This document shows positions 16,085 to 24,496 of a DNA stretch of 53,036 bases, one piece after another. The notes beneath the pieces are model-generated. The model saw nothing but the letters and a program-made list of their open reading frames with translations. It did not search any database and was not told the origin of the DNA. Both the position numbers and the translations under genes were made by a program. The DNA is from Bilamarchaeum sp040758595 (lineage in GTDB: Archaea > Micrarchaeota > Micrarchaeia > Anstonellales > Bilamarchaeaceae). The stretch's first letter is position 1. The number at the start of each line of letters is the position of its first letter. The DNA is taken from the NCBI GenBank assembly GCA_040758595.1, contig JBFLVJ010000012.1, positions 1 through 53,036 on the forward strand, read 5' to 3'.

Positions 16085-16369
16085 GCAGGCCGTATGCCAT
16101 CGTGAGGCACCTGATGTATCTCGGCTCGAACATCCTTTATCTCGCAACGCCTATAGCGCTCGACTCTTATGTAGCGCTCCTGCCGTTCCTGCTCTATCCA
16201 GCGATAATCTGTTTCCGGATAATCGGTGATATCGCTCATGAAGGTCCGTTTCATCCTGAGAGGGCACCGGGAGGCGAGCATTCGGCTAGGATGACCTGGA
16301 GGGCGGTCGATGCCCCCATCAAGGAGCTCTGGGTCGAATCGAAGCGCCGATGCACCCGCCTTCGGAGAC
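16085..16369. other. Intergenic stretch without clear gene
   Basis: 285 bases between convergent genes. Reading frames on both strands are open for part of it (a minus-strand frame has plausible codon use for about 60 codons) but none has a ribosome-binding site or a sensible end, so I do not call a gene. Confidence 0.4.
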
Positions 16370-16990
16370 CTACTTGAGTATCTTGCCGGTCTCCAGATAC
16401 CAGAGGTAGAGGTCCAGCTCGCCCTGGTTGATTCCTGCCCGTTCAGCGATGGTGGCGAGCACCCGCTCGATCTCCAGATATTTCTTGCGTGTGAGCGTCT
16501 TGGGGCGCTCGGTGATCCTGTTTTCAGCCAGGATGTCGATTATGTGGAAATCGATTATCGCATGGCTGTCTTTGCCCACATTGCGGAGGAAGTGGCTGGC
16601 CTCCTTGTAGCCGAGGCCAAGGACGTTGTCTGCCAGCCAGTCGCGGGCGGAGCCGTTCTGTGTTTTGAGCAGGGTTTTGAGTTTCCCGTGGTGCTCGCGG
16701 GCCTTCGCTATGTATCTGGCGCGGGCGTTGGGGAAACGGTAGCCGAGCGATTTTAGCTTGAATGCGAGCTCTGGTTCGGGAAGGGTGATGAACCCGTCGC
16801 CTATGGCGCTCTGGATGCGGATCGCCCCTTCGGCCGAGTAGTTCGCGGTCAACAGGCAGAAGCAGAGCTCATTGAATATCGAGCCTTCGGGCTCCTGGCC
16901 TTTCGAGTAGAACTCACGCATGCGGAATCGCACGCGCTCCCCGACAGAGGTCGTTTTGAGGGAGATTATCCGCTCCAGAAGCCGGTCCAT
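16370..16990 (-). CDS. ogg: 8-oxoguanine DNA glycosylase/AP lyase, Ogg2
   Basis: 206 aa, the normal size for the archaeal Ogg2 family (COG1059). It removes 8-oxoguanine and nicks the abasic site. The helix-hairpin-helix region contains the catalytic Lys in GLGYKEASHFLRNVG and the catalytic Asp in AIIDFHI. The chain ends in Lys (GKILK), as in characterised Ogg2 enzymes where the C-terminal Lys contacts the oxidised base. Divergent from PEP carboxykinase. Confidence 0.92.
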   Translation of the reverse strand: MDRLLERIISLKTTSVGERVRFRMREFYSKGQEPEGSIFNELCFCLLTANYSAEGAIRIQSAIGDGFITLPEPELAFKLKSLGYRFPNARARYIAKAREHHGKLKTLLKTQNGSARDWLADNVLGLGYKEASHFLRNVGKDSHAIIDFHIIDILAENRITERPKTLTRKKYLEIERVLATIAERAGINQGELDLYLWYLETGKILK

Positions 16991-17014
16991 CGGTATCGTT
17001 TATGCCGGCTCGGG

Positions 17015-17023
17015 TTTAATAAA
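17015..17023 (+). promoter_or_regulatory. TATA box of PEP carboxykinase (leaderless)
   Basis: TTTAATAAA is centred 26 bases before ATG 17045, which favours that start over the in-frame TTG at 17036. Confidence 0.6.
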
Positions 17024-17044
17024 ATTCAAGATTGATTGGGATGC

Positions 17045-18565
17045 ATGGGAAGCGCCTTCCAGAATGTGGTGGATAGGGCAGAAAAGGCCGCCGTGATCCG
17101 GGATCCTAAGAACGGAGCGCTCCGGAAACTTGCCGGGCAGGATGAGAGGACGACCGAGTACGGCAGCGCATCTTATATAACCAAGGTCAGGTCCAGGAGC
17201 GCGGGAGTTACAGAAATAGTTTTCAGAGCCAACCCAGAGCAGAAGAAACTTCTAGGGGGTGTGGCCGCATATCTTGAAGGCAAGGAGCTGATAGCGCTGG
17301 ACCGGATGATGTGCGCGAAAGAAGGATATCGGACCAGGATACGTTTCTTCGTCACGAAAAGATACGCTAGGCTCGCTTATATGTGGGGGGAGATGCTCTT
17401 CGAACCAGAAACACCTGGAGAGCCTGACTTCGCTATAGTCGATGTTCCGGAATGGCCCGCGCGGAAGATATTGGTTGCCCCAGAGGGTTTCGTGACCGTC
17501 ATCCTTGGGAGCGATTACGCCGGGGAGGTCAAGAAGGCAGGATTGCGAATGAAGATGTACCAGCACAAGAAGGAGAGGGGCGGCCTTGGACTCCATGCGG
17601 GCTCGAAGGTGTTGAGAATCCGCGACTCTTCCGGGAAGCTGGTGGATAAGGGGGTGCTGCTCTTCGGCCTGAGCGCAACCGGGAAGACGACCCTCACCTG
17701 CCACCACCATTGGGTGGACCGGAAGAAAGGCGAGTCGGTAGTCATAAGGCAGGATGACGTGGTGATGCTGAACGAGGATGGCTCTGCGGTCGGGACCGAG
17801 GATAACTTCTATATCAAGACCGATGGGCTGGAGCCGGAATCCCAGCCCTTGCTATACAAAGGCGCGACGTCGCCGAACGCCATACTGGAGAATGTCAAGG
17901 TCGGGAAGGACGGCAAGGTGGATTTCTTCGACTCTTCGCTGACATCCAACGGGCGGGGCGTGGTGATACGTAAGGAGCTAGGGTTCACGGACGATTCGAT
18001 AGATTTGGACCGTGTGGACATGATGGTGTTCATCACCAGGAGGAAGACCATCGTGCCCCCGATTGCAAGATTGACGCCAGAACAGGCGGCGGCGTTCTTC
18101 ATGCTCGGCGAGTCGGTTGAATCATCGGCCGGAGACCCGACGCAGGCGGGCAAGCCCATACGGGTGGTGGGCACCAATCCCTTCATCATAGGGCCGCTGG
18201 AAGAGGAGGGCAACCGGTTCCTGGAGATATTGAGGAAGAACCCGCACATAGAATGTTATCTGCTGGACACCGGAAGGTTCGGGGCACATCCAGGCGAGGA
18301 CGAGGGCGTGAAGATAACAGTATATGATTCGGCCAGGCTGATAGCCGATGCGGCACGCGGCAGCATCAGATGGAAGAGGGATCCGGATTGGGGGTATGAA
18401 GTCCCGGCGGAAGTCGGGGATGTGGACATCGGCCACTTCGACCCGGAGGCTTTTTACGGGAAAGAGGATTATCGCAGGCTCACCGAGGAGCTGAGGGAAG
18501 AGCGGAAAGCGTGGCTGAAAAGTTTCAAGAGGCTGGATAAGGATATCCGCGATGTCCTGGGCTAG
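17045..18565 (+). CDS. pckA: Phosphoenolpyruvate carboxykinase (ATP)
   Basis: 506 aa. Interconverts oxaloacetate + ATP and PEP + CO2 + ADP at the entry of gluconeogenesis. The kinase-1a P-loop is GLSATGKTTLTCHHH (residues ~212-226), the kinase-2 motif is RQDDVVML, and the family block EDNFYIKTDGLEP is present. The later RLTPEQAAAFFMLGES and TNPFIIG are also typical. The P-loop has Ala where many homologues have Gly (GLSGTGKTT). Its stop overlaps the convergent adenosyltransferase stop by 4 bases. Confidence 0.9.
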   Translation: MGSAFQNVVDRAEKAAVIRDPKNGALRKLAGQDERTTEYGSASYITKVRSRSAGVTEIVFRANPEQKKLLGGVAAYLEGKELIALDRMMCAKEGYRTRIRFFVTKRYARLAYMWGEMLFEPETPGEPDFAIVDVPEWPARKILVAPEGFVTVILGSDYAGEVKKAGLRMKMYQHKKERGGLGLHAGSKVLRIRDSSGKLVDKGVLLFGLSATGKTTLTCHHHWVDRKKGESVVIRQDDVVMLNEDGSAVGTEDNFYIKTDGLEPESQPLLYKGATSPNAILENVKVGKDGKVDFFDSSLTSNGRGVVIRKELGFTDDSIDLDRVDMMVFITRRKTIVPPIARLTPEQAAAFFMLGESVESSAGDPTQAGKPIRVVGTNPFIIGPLEEEGNRFLEILRKNPHIECYLLDTGRFGAHPGEDEGVKITVYDSARLIADAARGSIRWKRDPDWGYEVPAEVGDVDIGHFDPEAFYGKEDYRRLTEELREERKAWLKSFKRLDKDIRDVLG

Positions 18566-19095
18566 CGCTTCCAGGCCTTCTCCTGCACCTTCTTCTTGTA
18601 GTTCACATAGCGGGCCTGCATGAAGAGAAGGTCCCCGACACGGTTCATGTATGTGATTATGGTCGGGTTGACCTTCTCCTTGCGTGAGAGCGCCACCACA
18701 GAACGTTCTGCGCGGCGGGAGATGGTGCGCGCCAGATGGAACAGCGAGGCGGTCTTGCTGCCACCAGGCACTATGAAGCTGTGGAGCGGAGGGAGCTCTT
18801 TCTCCAGGGAATCGATCTCCTTCTCGAGCGCCTCGACCCTTGCTGGGGCGATGGAACGTTTGGGCTTGGCGTCTTTGGTGGCCAGCTCGGCTCCTATGAT
18901 GAACAGGTCCCCCTGGACATCGGAGAGGGGTATAGAAAGACGCTCGATGTCGGTGAATGAGATCGCCACGCCCAGGACGGCATTGAGCTCATCCACGCTG
19001 CCATATGCCTCGACCCGCAGGTCGTCCTTCGGCACGGTGGCCCCGCCGATAAGCGATGTCGTCCCCTTGTCACCGGTCCTGGTATAGATTGCCAT
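18562..19095 (-). CDS. Cob(I)alamin adenosyltransferase, PduO type
   Basis: 177 aa. Transfers adenosyl from ATP to cob(I)alamin to make adenosylcobalamin. Signatures: N-terminal YTRTGDKGTTSLIGG (ATP site), RVEAYGSVDELNAVLG, and the C-terminal LARTISRRAERSVVAL...NRVGDLLFMQARYVN. All key basic residues are present. It shows that the cell handles cobalamin, relevant to the B12-binding radical SAM protein at 38.5-40.4 kb, although that class normally uses methyl- or hydroxocobalamin rather than the adenosyl form. Confidence 0.93.
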   Translation of the reverse strand: MAIYTRTGDKGTTSLIGGATVPKDDLRVEAYGSVDELNAVLGVAISFTDIERLSIPLSDVQGDLFIIGAELATKDAKPKRSIAPARVEALEKEIDSLEKELPPLHSFIVPGGSKTASLFHLARTISRRAERSVVALSRKEKVNPTIITYMNRVGDLLFMQARYVNYKKKVQEKAWKR

Positions 19096-19150
19096 GGTTG
19101 GCTTTCCGCAGGAGAGATAAAAATGGTTGCGGGAGGGCCGGCTGGGTCAG

Positions 19151-19160
19151 ATTAATAAAT
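19151..19160 (+). promoter_or_regulatory. TATA box of acyl-CoA synthetase operon
   Basis: ATTAATAAAT is centred about 26 bases before ATG 19182, implying a leaderless transcript. Confidence 0.6.
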
Positions 19161-19181
19161 GTGGATTGGTTTTAGCTATCC

Positions 19182-19805
19182 ATGACGCTGACCGATGATT
19201 TCTCCCTCCTCAAGAGGCATGGATTCTCCCTCCTCCCTTATGAGTTGGCCAAGGATGAGGATGACGCGGCTGCGGCCGCAAAAAGAATCGGCTATCCAGT
19301 CGCGCTCAAGGTGGTCTCTGCGGAGATAGAGCACAAGACGGACGTGGGGGGCGTCAAGATAAAGTTGAGGAACGAGGAGGCCCTCAGATTCGCATTCCGC
19401 GACATAATGCAGGGGGCGAAGGGTAAGAAAGTCGATGGCATCCTAGTGCAGAAGATGGCCAGGAAAGGGGTCGAGCTCATCATAGGCGGCAAGAAAGATC
19501 CCCAGTTCGGCCATATGATAGTGCTCGGGCTCGGCGGGATATACGTCGAGATATTCAGGGACATCAGCGCAAGGATATGTCCGCTCACGAAAAAAGACGT
19601 GGATGAGATGGTCTCAGAGCTCAAGGTGCACCCTCTATTGGAGGGGGCGCGCGGCAAGAAACCCATAAACAAGAAGGCGCTCGAGAGCCTGGTTCTGCGC
19701 GCATGCGCTTTCATGGCGAAGGAGAACATCAAGGAGATGGACCTCAACCCGGTCGTGTTCGACGATAAGGGGTGCGACATAGTGGATGCGAGGTTCAGCA
19801 GGTGA
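19182..19805 (+). CDS. Acyl-CoA synthetase (ADP-forming), beta subunit
   Basis: 207 aa ATP-grasp subunit. With the alpha subunit it converts acyl-CoA + ADP + Pi to acid + CoA + ATP, an archaeal way to gain ATP from acetyl-CoA. Visible motifs: GYPVALKVVSAEIEHKTDVGGVK, GILVQKMARKGVELIIGGKKDPQFGHMIVLGLGGIYVEIFRD, and the C-terminal EMDLNPVVFDDKGCDIVDAR. Length is standard for the separate beta subunit. The stop overlaps a possible ATG of the alpha gene. Confidence 0.93.
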   Translation: MTLTDDFSLLKRHGFSLLPYELAKDEDDAAAAAKRIGYPVALKVVSAEIEHKTDVGGVKIKLRNEEALRFAFRDIMQGAKGKKVDGILVQKMARKGVELIIGGKKDPQFGHMIVLGLGGIYVEIFRDISARICPLTKKDVDEMVSELKVHPLLEGARGKKPINKKALESLVLRACAFMAKENIKEMDLNPVVFDDKGCDIVDARFSR

Positions 19806-19810
19806 TGCCC

Positions 19811-21238
19811 ATGAAAAAGATGATAACCAGGTTGAAATCGGTTTTCGAGCCGAAGACGGTCGCCATCGTGGGCGCCTCCCCTACCCCGAACAAGATAGGC
19901 AACGTGCTGCTGAAGAACTTCCTGGACACCAAATTCCAAGGAGAGGTATTCGCGGTGAACCCGAAATACGGCTCGGTCCTGGGCGTGAAGTGTTTTCCCG
20001 CAGTCAGCGCCATCCCAAGGAAAGTGGATTGCGCCATCATCGCCACCCCTGCGGCCACCGTGCCTGACATCATCGATGATTGCGCCAAGAAGAAGGTGGG
20101 CGGGGCCATCGTGCTTAGCGGCGGTTTCGAGGAAGTGGGCCAAGAGGCCCTCGCACGGAGGATAAAGGAGGCGGCTAAGAAGAGCGACATGCCGGTGGTC
20201 GGCCCGAACTGCCTCGGGGTGTTCAACCCCTACAGCAAGGTGGACAGCATATTTTTGCCGATGTACAAGCTCGAGAGGCCGAAACCCGGAGGCATCGCAT
20301 TCGTCACCCAAAGCGGGGCTGTCGGCTCGACGGTTTTGGACCTCGCAGCGTTCTATGGATTAGGGGTGTCCAAGTTCATCTCATACGGCAACAGCACTGT
20401 CCTAGATGAGTCGGATTATCTGGAGTATCTCATGAACGATGATGAGACAGAGACGATAATACTTTACATAGAAGGTGCCAAGGACGGCAGGAAACTGCTC
20501 GAGACTATGAAGAAGGTGAACAAAACCAAGCCTATAATCGCCCTGAAGGCAGGCAGGGGCGCCGGAGGCCAGGCGGCCGCCCGCTCGCACACCGGCAACA
20601 TCGCCGGGAGCTATCTGGCATACCATGCTGCGTTCAAGCAGGCGAAGGTGACCGAGGCTGACGGGATAGATGAGGTCTTCGAGTTCGTCAAGGTGTTCAA
20701 CCAACCAATGCCCAATGGAGATAGGATAGCTGTCATCACCAACGGAGGAGGCATGGGCGTCCTGACCGCCGACAAGATAGAGAGCGAAGGTTTGAAGCTG
20801 GCCGAATTCGGCGAGGAGACGAAAAAGAAGCTCAAATCGATATTGCCCCCCTATGGCAACGTGGCCAACCCGTTGGACCTCGTGGCCGATGCTGGCGTCG
20901 AGGCCTACGACAAGGCCCTTGAGGCCATGATGGATGACCCGAACATCGATGCCTTGGTAATAGTCGTATTGACGCAGACGCCTCCGATAGATGAGAGGAT
21001 AATACATGTGCTGTCCAAGGCGACCGATGGCAAGAGGAAGCCCATTGCGACCATATCCATAGGCGGGGCATACACCGAAGCGTACAGGAAGATCCTGGAG
21101 AGCAAGGGAGTCCCGAGCTACGGCTCGCCGGGCGCGGCGGTCAAGGCGATGGCCAATATCATCACCTATTCCAGATATTGCAGGGAACTCGACAAGGAGT
21201 GCAAATTCCAGTGCAATCTGAAGAAGGGCAAGGTTTGA
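19811..21238 (+). CDS. Acyl-CoA synthetase (ADP-forming), alpha subunit
   Basis: 475 aa. CoA-binding Rossmann domain (VFEPKTVAIVGASPTPNKIGNVLLKN), a middle ligase domain with GPNCLGVFNP and TQSGAVGSTVLD, and the phosphohistidine site ARSHTGNIAGSY. A C-terminal domain (NGGGMGVLTADKIE...) completes the usual alpha layout. ATG 19811 is favoured over 19805 because GGTGAT sits about 5 bases before it. Beta and alpha are separate genes in the order beta-alpha, forming a two-gene operon for acetate and ATP formation. Confidence 0.93.
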   Translation: MKKMITRLKSVFEPKTVAIVGASPTPNKIGNVLLKNFLDTKFQGEVFAVNPKYGSVLGVKCFPAVSAIPRKVDCAIIATPAATVPDIIDDCAKKKVGGAIVLSGGFEEVGQEALARRIKEAAKKSDMPVVGPNCLGVFNPYSKVDSIFLPMYKLERPKPGGIAFVTQSGAVGSTVLDLAAFYGLGVSKFISYGNSTVLDESDYLEYLMNDDETETIILYIEGAKDGRKLLETMKKVNKTKPIIALKAGRGAGGQAAARSHTGNIAGSYLAYHAAFKQAKVTEADGIDEVFEFVKVFNQPMPNGDRIAVITNGGGMGVLTADKIESEGLKLAEFGEETKKKLKSILPPYGNVANPLDLVADAGVEAYDKALEAMMDDPNIDALVIVVLTQTPPIDERIIHVLSKATDGKRKPIATISIGGAYTEAYRKILESKGVPSYGSPGAAVKAMANIITYSRYCRELDKECKFQCNLKKGKV

Positions 21239-21339
21239 GGCGTTATAGTAGAGATTAACCCGGCGATAGATGAATAGCACACCAGCCCAGGGGAGGGGAC
21301 GTAGTTCCACTATTCCAAGCGTGTTGTTTGTTTTTAATG

Positions 21340-21361
21340 TTATGTGACTATAGTTACATAA
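21340..21361. promoter_or_regulatory. 22-base palindromic operator candidate
   Basis: Half sites TTATGTGACTA and TAGTTACATAA match as a dyad at 10 of 11 positions. It lies between a T-rich TATA-like stretch (21327-21337) and the small gene start at 21399, a place where a dimeric repressor would block transcription. Confidence 0.55.
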
Positions 21362-21398
21362 GAAATAGAAGACAACGCCTAAGATGCGGTGCGTCGCG

Positions 21399-21638
21399 AT
21401 GCAGGTTTTGTATATCTATGATTTGAAAGCGAAAAACAAGAAATCGTTCAACCGCACGAAACGGCTTTTCTACTATCACATGAACAACCTGCCGCTGAAA
21501 AAGAGCTGTTGGAAAAGCAAATCAGCGCTGGCCATTCCGTTGAAACAGGAGAAGATGATGGACGCGTTCTTCAAGCGCTTCGGGAAGAAGGTAGTCGTCT
21601 TCAAGGCGCTGATCGAAGAGATATCAGAGCTGGAATAG
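21399..21638 (+). CDS. Small Cas2/VapD-like ferredoxin-fold protein
   Basis: 79 aa. The predicted order is strand (QVLYIYDLK), helix (NRTKRLFYYHMNNL), strand (SALAIPL), helix (QEKMMDAFFKRF), strand (KKVVVFKA) and tail. The first strand ending in an Asp resembles Cas2 and VapD-type nucleases. No CRISPR array or cas1 is present, so a CRISPR role is unlikely; a small nuclease or toxin-like role is inference. It is enclosed by inverted repeats and has its own palindromic operator. ATG 21399 follows GGTG; an in-frame ATG at 21384 is possible. Base composition is AT-richer than the neighbours. Confidence 0.55.
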   Translation: MQVLYIYDLKAKNKKSFNRTKRLFYYHMNNLPLKKSCWKSKSALAIPLKQEKMMDAFFKRFGKKVVVFKALIEEISELE

Positions 21639-21663
21639 TGGAATAATGGGGGGTCTCCCCTAT

Positions 21664-23247
21664 CTACAACCTCAATTCGCAGAGGTAAATATCAAAACCC
21701 AATCCCATCCTCTTGGCAAGTTCAGGATCGATCTTGCCGAACATTCCCCCTTCCTTCCCATCTATGAGAACCGCGCAGGATATCTCCTTGTCGAACGCTT
21801 TGCTCTCTTTCTTGGAAAGCTCCATCGTCCATCCTTTCTCTGTGCAAAGCGTCTGGAGATAACCACGGACAGTGGAGAAATCAAGTTTCTTGTCCATCAC
21901 CCCGAAAATGAGCATCTCAGAAGCCTTCTTGCCATCATGAACGATCCCTATCTCGTAGAACCTCTGCGGGAGGCCTTTCATCTTGTTTATCTTGAATGTC
22001 TCGAGCATATCCACAAGGAGGTTCGGCCTGACAATCGTGTAGTCCACCGTGCTAGGGTTCGATATCTCGACGACCCCCTCGGCAGCGCCGACCATCTCGA
22101 GCTTCTCCTTGTTGGTGAGGATGAATGTCTTGACCTCCATGAAACCCATGCCGACAAGCGTCTCTCCTAGGCCATCGTTCTTCCTGATGGCCTCTCCTGG
22201 ATTGAAGAAATCCGGCAGTGTCGGTTTGAAATTATTGTATCCATACGCTATGGCTAGGTCCTCTATGATATCAATCTCCCCCAAGATGTCCGCCCTGTAG
22301 GGGGGTACATAGACATTTCCTCTCTTGTAGACATATCCCATCCTGGAGAGCAGCCCGGCAGCCTCTTTCTCCTTGAGGGACAGACCGAGGAGCTTGTTGG
22401 CCCAATCCAGGTCGAATCCCATCTCCCTGTCGGAGAGGTCTGGGGTGGCAATCTTCTCCTTGCCGTAATCCACCTGCACGGTGTACGCTTCCCCCCCCAT
22501 ATCGATGAACGTGCAGACGAGGATGTTCAGGGCCGCCTGGCAGGCGTGCAATCCGGTGCCGGTAACCTCGATGAACAGGTCCTTGGTGCTCTCATCCACC
22601 TTGCCGGTCTGGGCAGAGTTCACGACCGGTATGAGTGCCATGATCTTGCCATCAGCATCGGCATATACCGGATATCTCTCGAAACCCTTCAGGATGTGGC
22701 CGTGCTCTAGCCCTTTCTTGTGCTCCTTGAGTATATCATCGGCAGACATCTCCTTCTCTGAACCCAAGGGCACGTACCTTATCTCACCCGGTTTCATGCT
22801 CGTGTAATGGACCGGGAACCTGATGGCTCGGAGCGGGTATATCCCGAGCCCGAATTTCTTCACCCTCCTACCAAGCGTCCCGAGCAGCTTCTCCTGCAGG
22901 AGGACCATGTCCTTTATCCGCTGGTCGTCGAACCCCACCCCCTTGACGACAGCGCAGACCGTGTACGGCCTGAGTTTCTTGACTGAAGAATCCACTATCA
23001 CCTTATAGCCTGATTTCTTCGCCTTGTAGGCCGGCCTCTCCTTCCCGTGGTATGCCTTGAGCGCCCTGGCGAGCCCCTCCATGGAATACCAATCCGGCCT
23101 GTTCGGGGTCAGCTCGGCTATTATCTTGCCGACCTCCTTCTCGTATTCGGCAGGGGCTCCGAGCTCGTTCAACGAATCGACCATCCTCTCCCGCGGGAGG
23201 TCCACCAGGCGCTTCATATCCTCATAAGCGAATTCGACGACAACCAT
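21664..23247 (-). CDS. pheT: Phenylalanyl-tRNA synthetase beta subunit
   Basis: 527 aa, the short archaeal/eukaryotic form of PheRS beta. The editing B3/B4 domain is near residues ~85-260 (VYADADGKIMALIPVVNSAQTGKV, SADDILKEHKKGLEHGHIL). The B5 domain follows (DLDWANKLLGLSL), then the catalytic-like core (IIEDLAIAYGYNNFKP, NPSTVDYTIVRPNLLVDMLETFKINK, RFYEIGIVHDG) and the C-terminal MFGKIDPELAKRMGL. Together with PheRS alpha (not in this window) it charges tRNA-Phe. Divergent from thiolase. Confidence 0.96.
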   Translation of the reverse strand: MVVVEFAYEDMKRLVDLPRERMVDSLNELGAPAEYEKEVGKIIAELTPNRPDWYSMEGLARALKAYHGKERPAYKAKKSGYKVIVDSSVKKLRPYTVCAVVKGVGFDDQRIKDMVLLQEKLLGTLGRRVKKFGLGIYPLRAIRFPVHYTSMKPGEIRYVPLGSEKEMSADDILKEHKKGLEHGHILKGFERYPVYADADGKIMALIPVVNSAQTGKVDESTKDLFIEVTGTGLHACQAALNILVCTFIDMGGEAYTVQVDYGKEKIATPDLSDREMGFDLDWANKLLGLSLKEKEAAGLLSRMGYVYKRGNVYVPPYRADILGEIDIIEDLAIAYGYNNFKPTLPDFFNPGEAIRKNDGLGETLVGMGFMEVKTFILTNKEKLEMVGAAEGVVEISNPSTVDYTIVRPNLLVDMLETFKINKMKGLPQRFYEIGIVHDGKKASEMLIFGVMDKKLDFSTVRGYLQTLCTEKGWTMELSKKESKAFDKEISCAVLIDGKEGGMFGKIDPELAKRMGLGFDIYLCELRL

Positions 23248-23331
23248 GGTCCCAGCTCTGTTTATGGATGTCTTATTCCACCCGGAAATCCTTTTAATAG
23301 CCCCGCCACAATATCATCCCCGGTAATCCTC

Positions 23332-24492
23332 ATGAGAAAAGTCGCTATCATAGGGGCAGGGATGACCTCGTTCGGCGAGAGGTGGGAGTCCGGCTTCCGC
23401 GAGCTTGTCGTGGAGGCGGGCGTCAAGGCCATCACCGATGCGGGCATTTCGGGAGATAAGATAGACGCCGGCTTCATCGGCACCATGGCGTCCGGCCGCC
23501 TCATCGGCCAGGAGCACATAGGGGCCCTCATAGCCGACTACATGGGCCTCAACCCGATCCCCATAACCCGTGTGGAGGGTGCGTGCGCATCCGGTTCTCT
23601 TGCGCTCCGCCAGGGCATCGCGGCTGTCGCCAGCGGCATGCACGACATAGTCGTCGTGGGCGGTGTGGAGAAGATGACCGACCTTGGCGTCAACACCGTC
23701 AGCGATATCCTCGGCGGGGCTGGCGACCAGGAATGGGAGCTGTTCCTCGGCGCGACCTTCCCGGCGATATACGCCCTCATGGCCCGCAGGCACATGCAGG
23801 AGTTCGGCACCACCGAGGAGATGATGGCCAGCGTGGCTGTCAAGAACCACAAGCACGGCGCCAAGAACAAATACGCCCAGTTCCCCAAGGAGATATCCAT
23901 GGAGACCGTCATGTCATCCAAGATGATAGCGGACCCGCTCAAGGTCTTCGACTGCTCACCGATTTCCGACGGCGCGGCCGGCGTGGTGCTCTGCCCTGCC
24001 GACATGGCTGAAAGTTTCACCAAGAAGCCGGTAGAGATCATCTCCAGCGCGCAGGCCAGCGATGCCATCGCATTGCATTCACGCGAGACCATGAGCGGTC
24101 TCAAAGCCACCCAGGTGGCTGGCAAGAGGGCGTTCGAGCTCTGCGGCCTCAAACCCAAGGACATAGACTTCGCCGAGATACATGACTGCTTCACGATAGC
24201 CGAGATAATGGCCATCGAGGACCTCGGATTCTTCAAGAAGGGCGATGGCGGGCCGGCGTCCCTCGAAGGCAAGACCGCGCTCGGCGGCGAGATACCTGTC
24301 AACACCTCGGGGGGTCTGAAGGCGTGCGGCCACCCTGTCGGCGCCACCGGTGTGAAACAAGCTGTGGAGTGCGTATGGCAGCTCCGGGGCCAGGCAGAAG
24401 GGCGCCAGGTCAAGGATGCCCACATAGGCCTCAGCCACAACGTGGGCGGAAGCGGCGCGACAGCCGTCGTGCACATCTACAAGAACAAGTGA
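23332..24492 (+). CDS. Acetyl-CoA acetyltransferase, archaeal thiolase
   Basis: 386 aa. Condenses two acetyl-CoA to acetoacetyl-CoA at the start of the archaeal mevalonate pathway. Nucleophilic Cys in VEGACASGSLALRQG (~residue 86), His block EIHDCFTIAEIMA, and CGHPVGATGVKQ near the end. Archaeal thiolases of this type work with a DUF35 zinc-ribbon/OB protein; such a protein is encoded at 30.7 kb rather than next door. Start ATG 23332 (MRKVAIIGAGMTSFGE) is typical; the open frame before it overlaps pheT antisense. Confidence 0.93.
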   Translation: MRKVAIIGAGMTSFGERWESGFRELVVEAGVKAITDAGISGDKIDAGFIGTMASGRLIGQEHIGALIADYMGLNPIPITRVEGACASGSLALRQGIAAVASGMHDIVVVGGVEKMTDLGVNTVSDILGGAGDQEWELFLGATFPAIYALMARRHMQEFGTTEEMMASVAVKNHKHGAKNKYAQFPKEISMETVMSSKMIADPLKVFDCSPISDGAAGVVLCPADMAESFTKKPVEIISSAQASDAIALHSRETMSGLKATQVAGKRAFELCGLKPKDIDFAEIHDCFTIAEIMAIEDLGFFKKGDGGPASLEGKTALGGEIPVNTSGGLKACGHPVGATGVKQAVECVWQLRGQAEGRQVKDAHIGLSHNVGGSGATAVVHIYKNK

Positions 24493-24496
24493 GCGC

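Larger units (their letters stand above)
21305..21643. repeat. 13-base inverted repeats bracketing a small gene
   Basis: TTCCACTATTCCA at 21305-21317 and its exact complement TGGAATAGTGGAA at 21631-21643 enclose the Cas2-like gene with its promoter. The 339-base unit resembles a miniature mobile unit or a domesticated cassette; no target-site duplication is obvious. Confidence 0.5.

Noticed and set aside
16085..16281. Minus-strand frame with plausible codons upstream of the YdeI-like gene antisense
   Set aside because: No ribosome-binding site; the frame continues deep into the antisense of the YdeI-like gene without a sensible end.
21399..21638. CRISPR-associated Cas2
   Set aside because: Fold resemblance only; no cas1, array or other cas gene nearby, so called Cas2/VapD-like.
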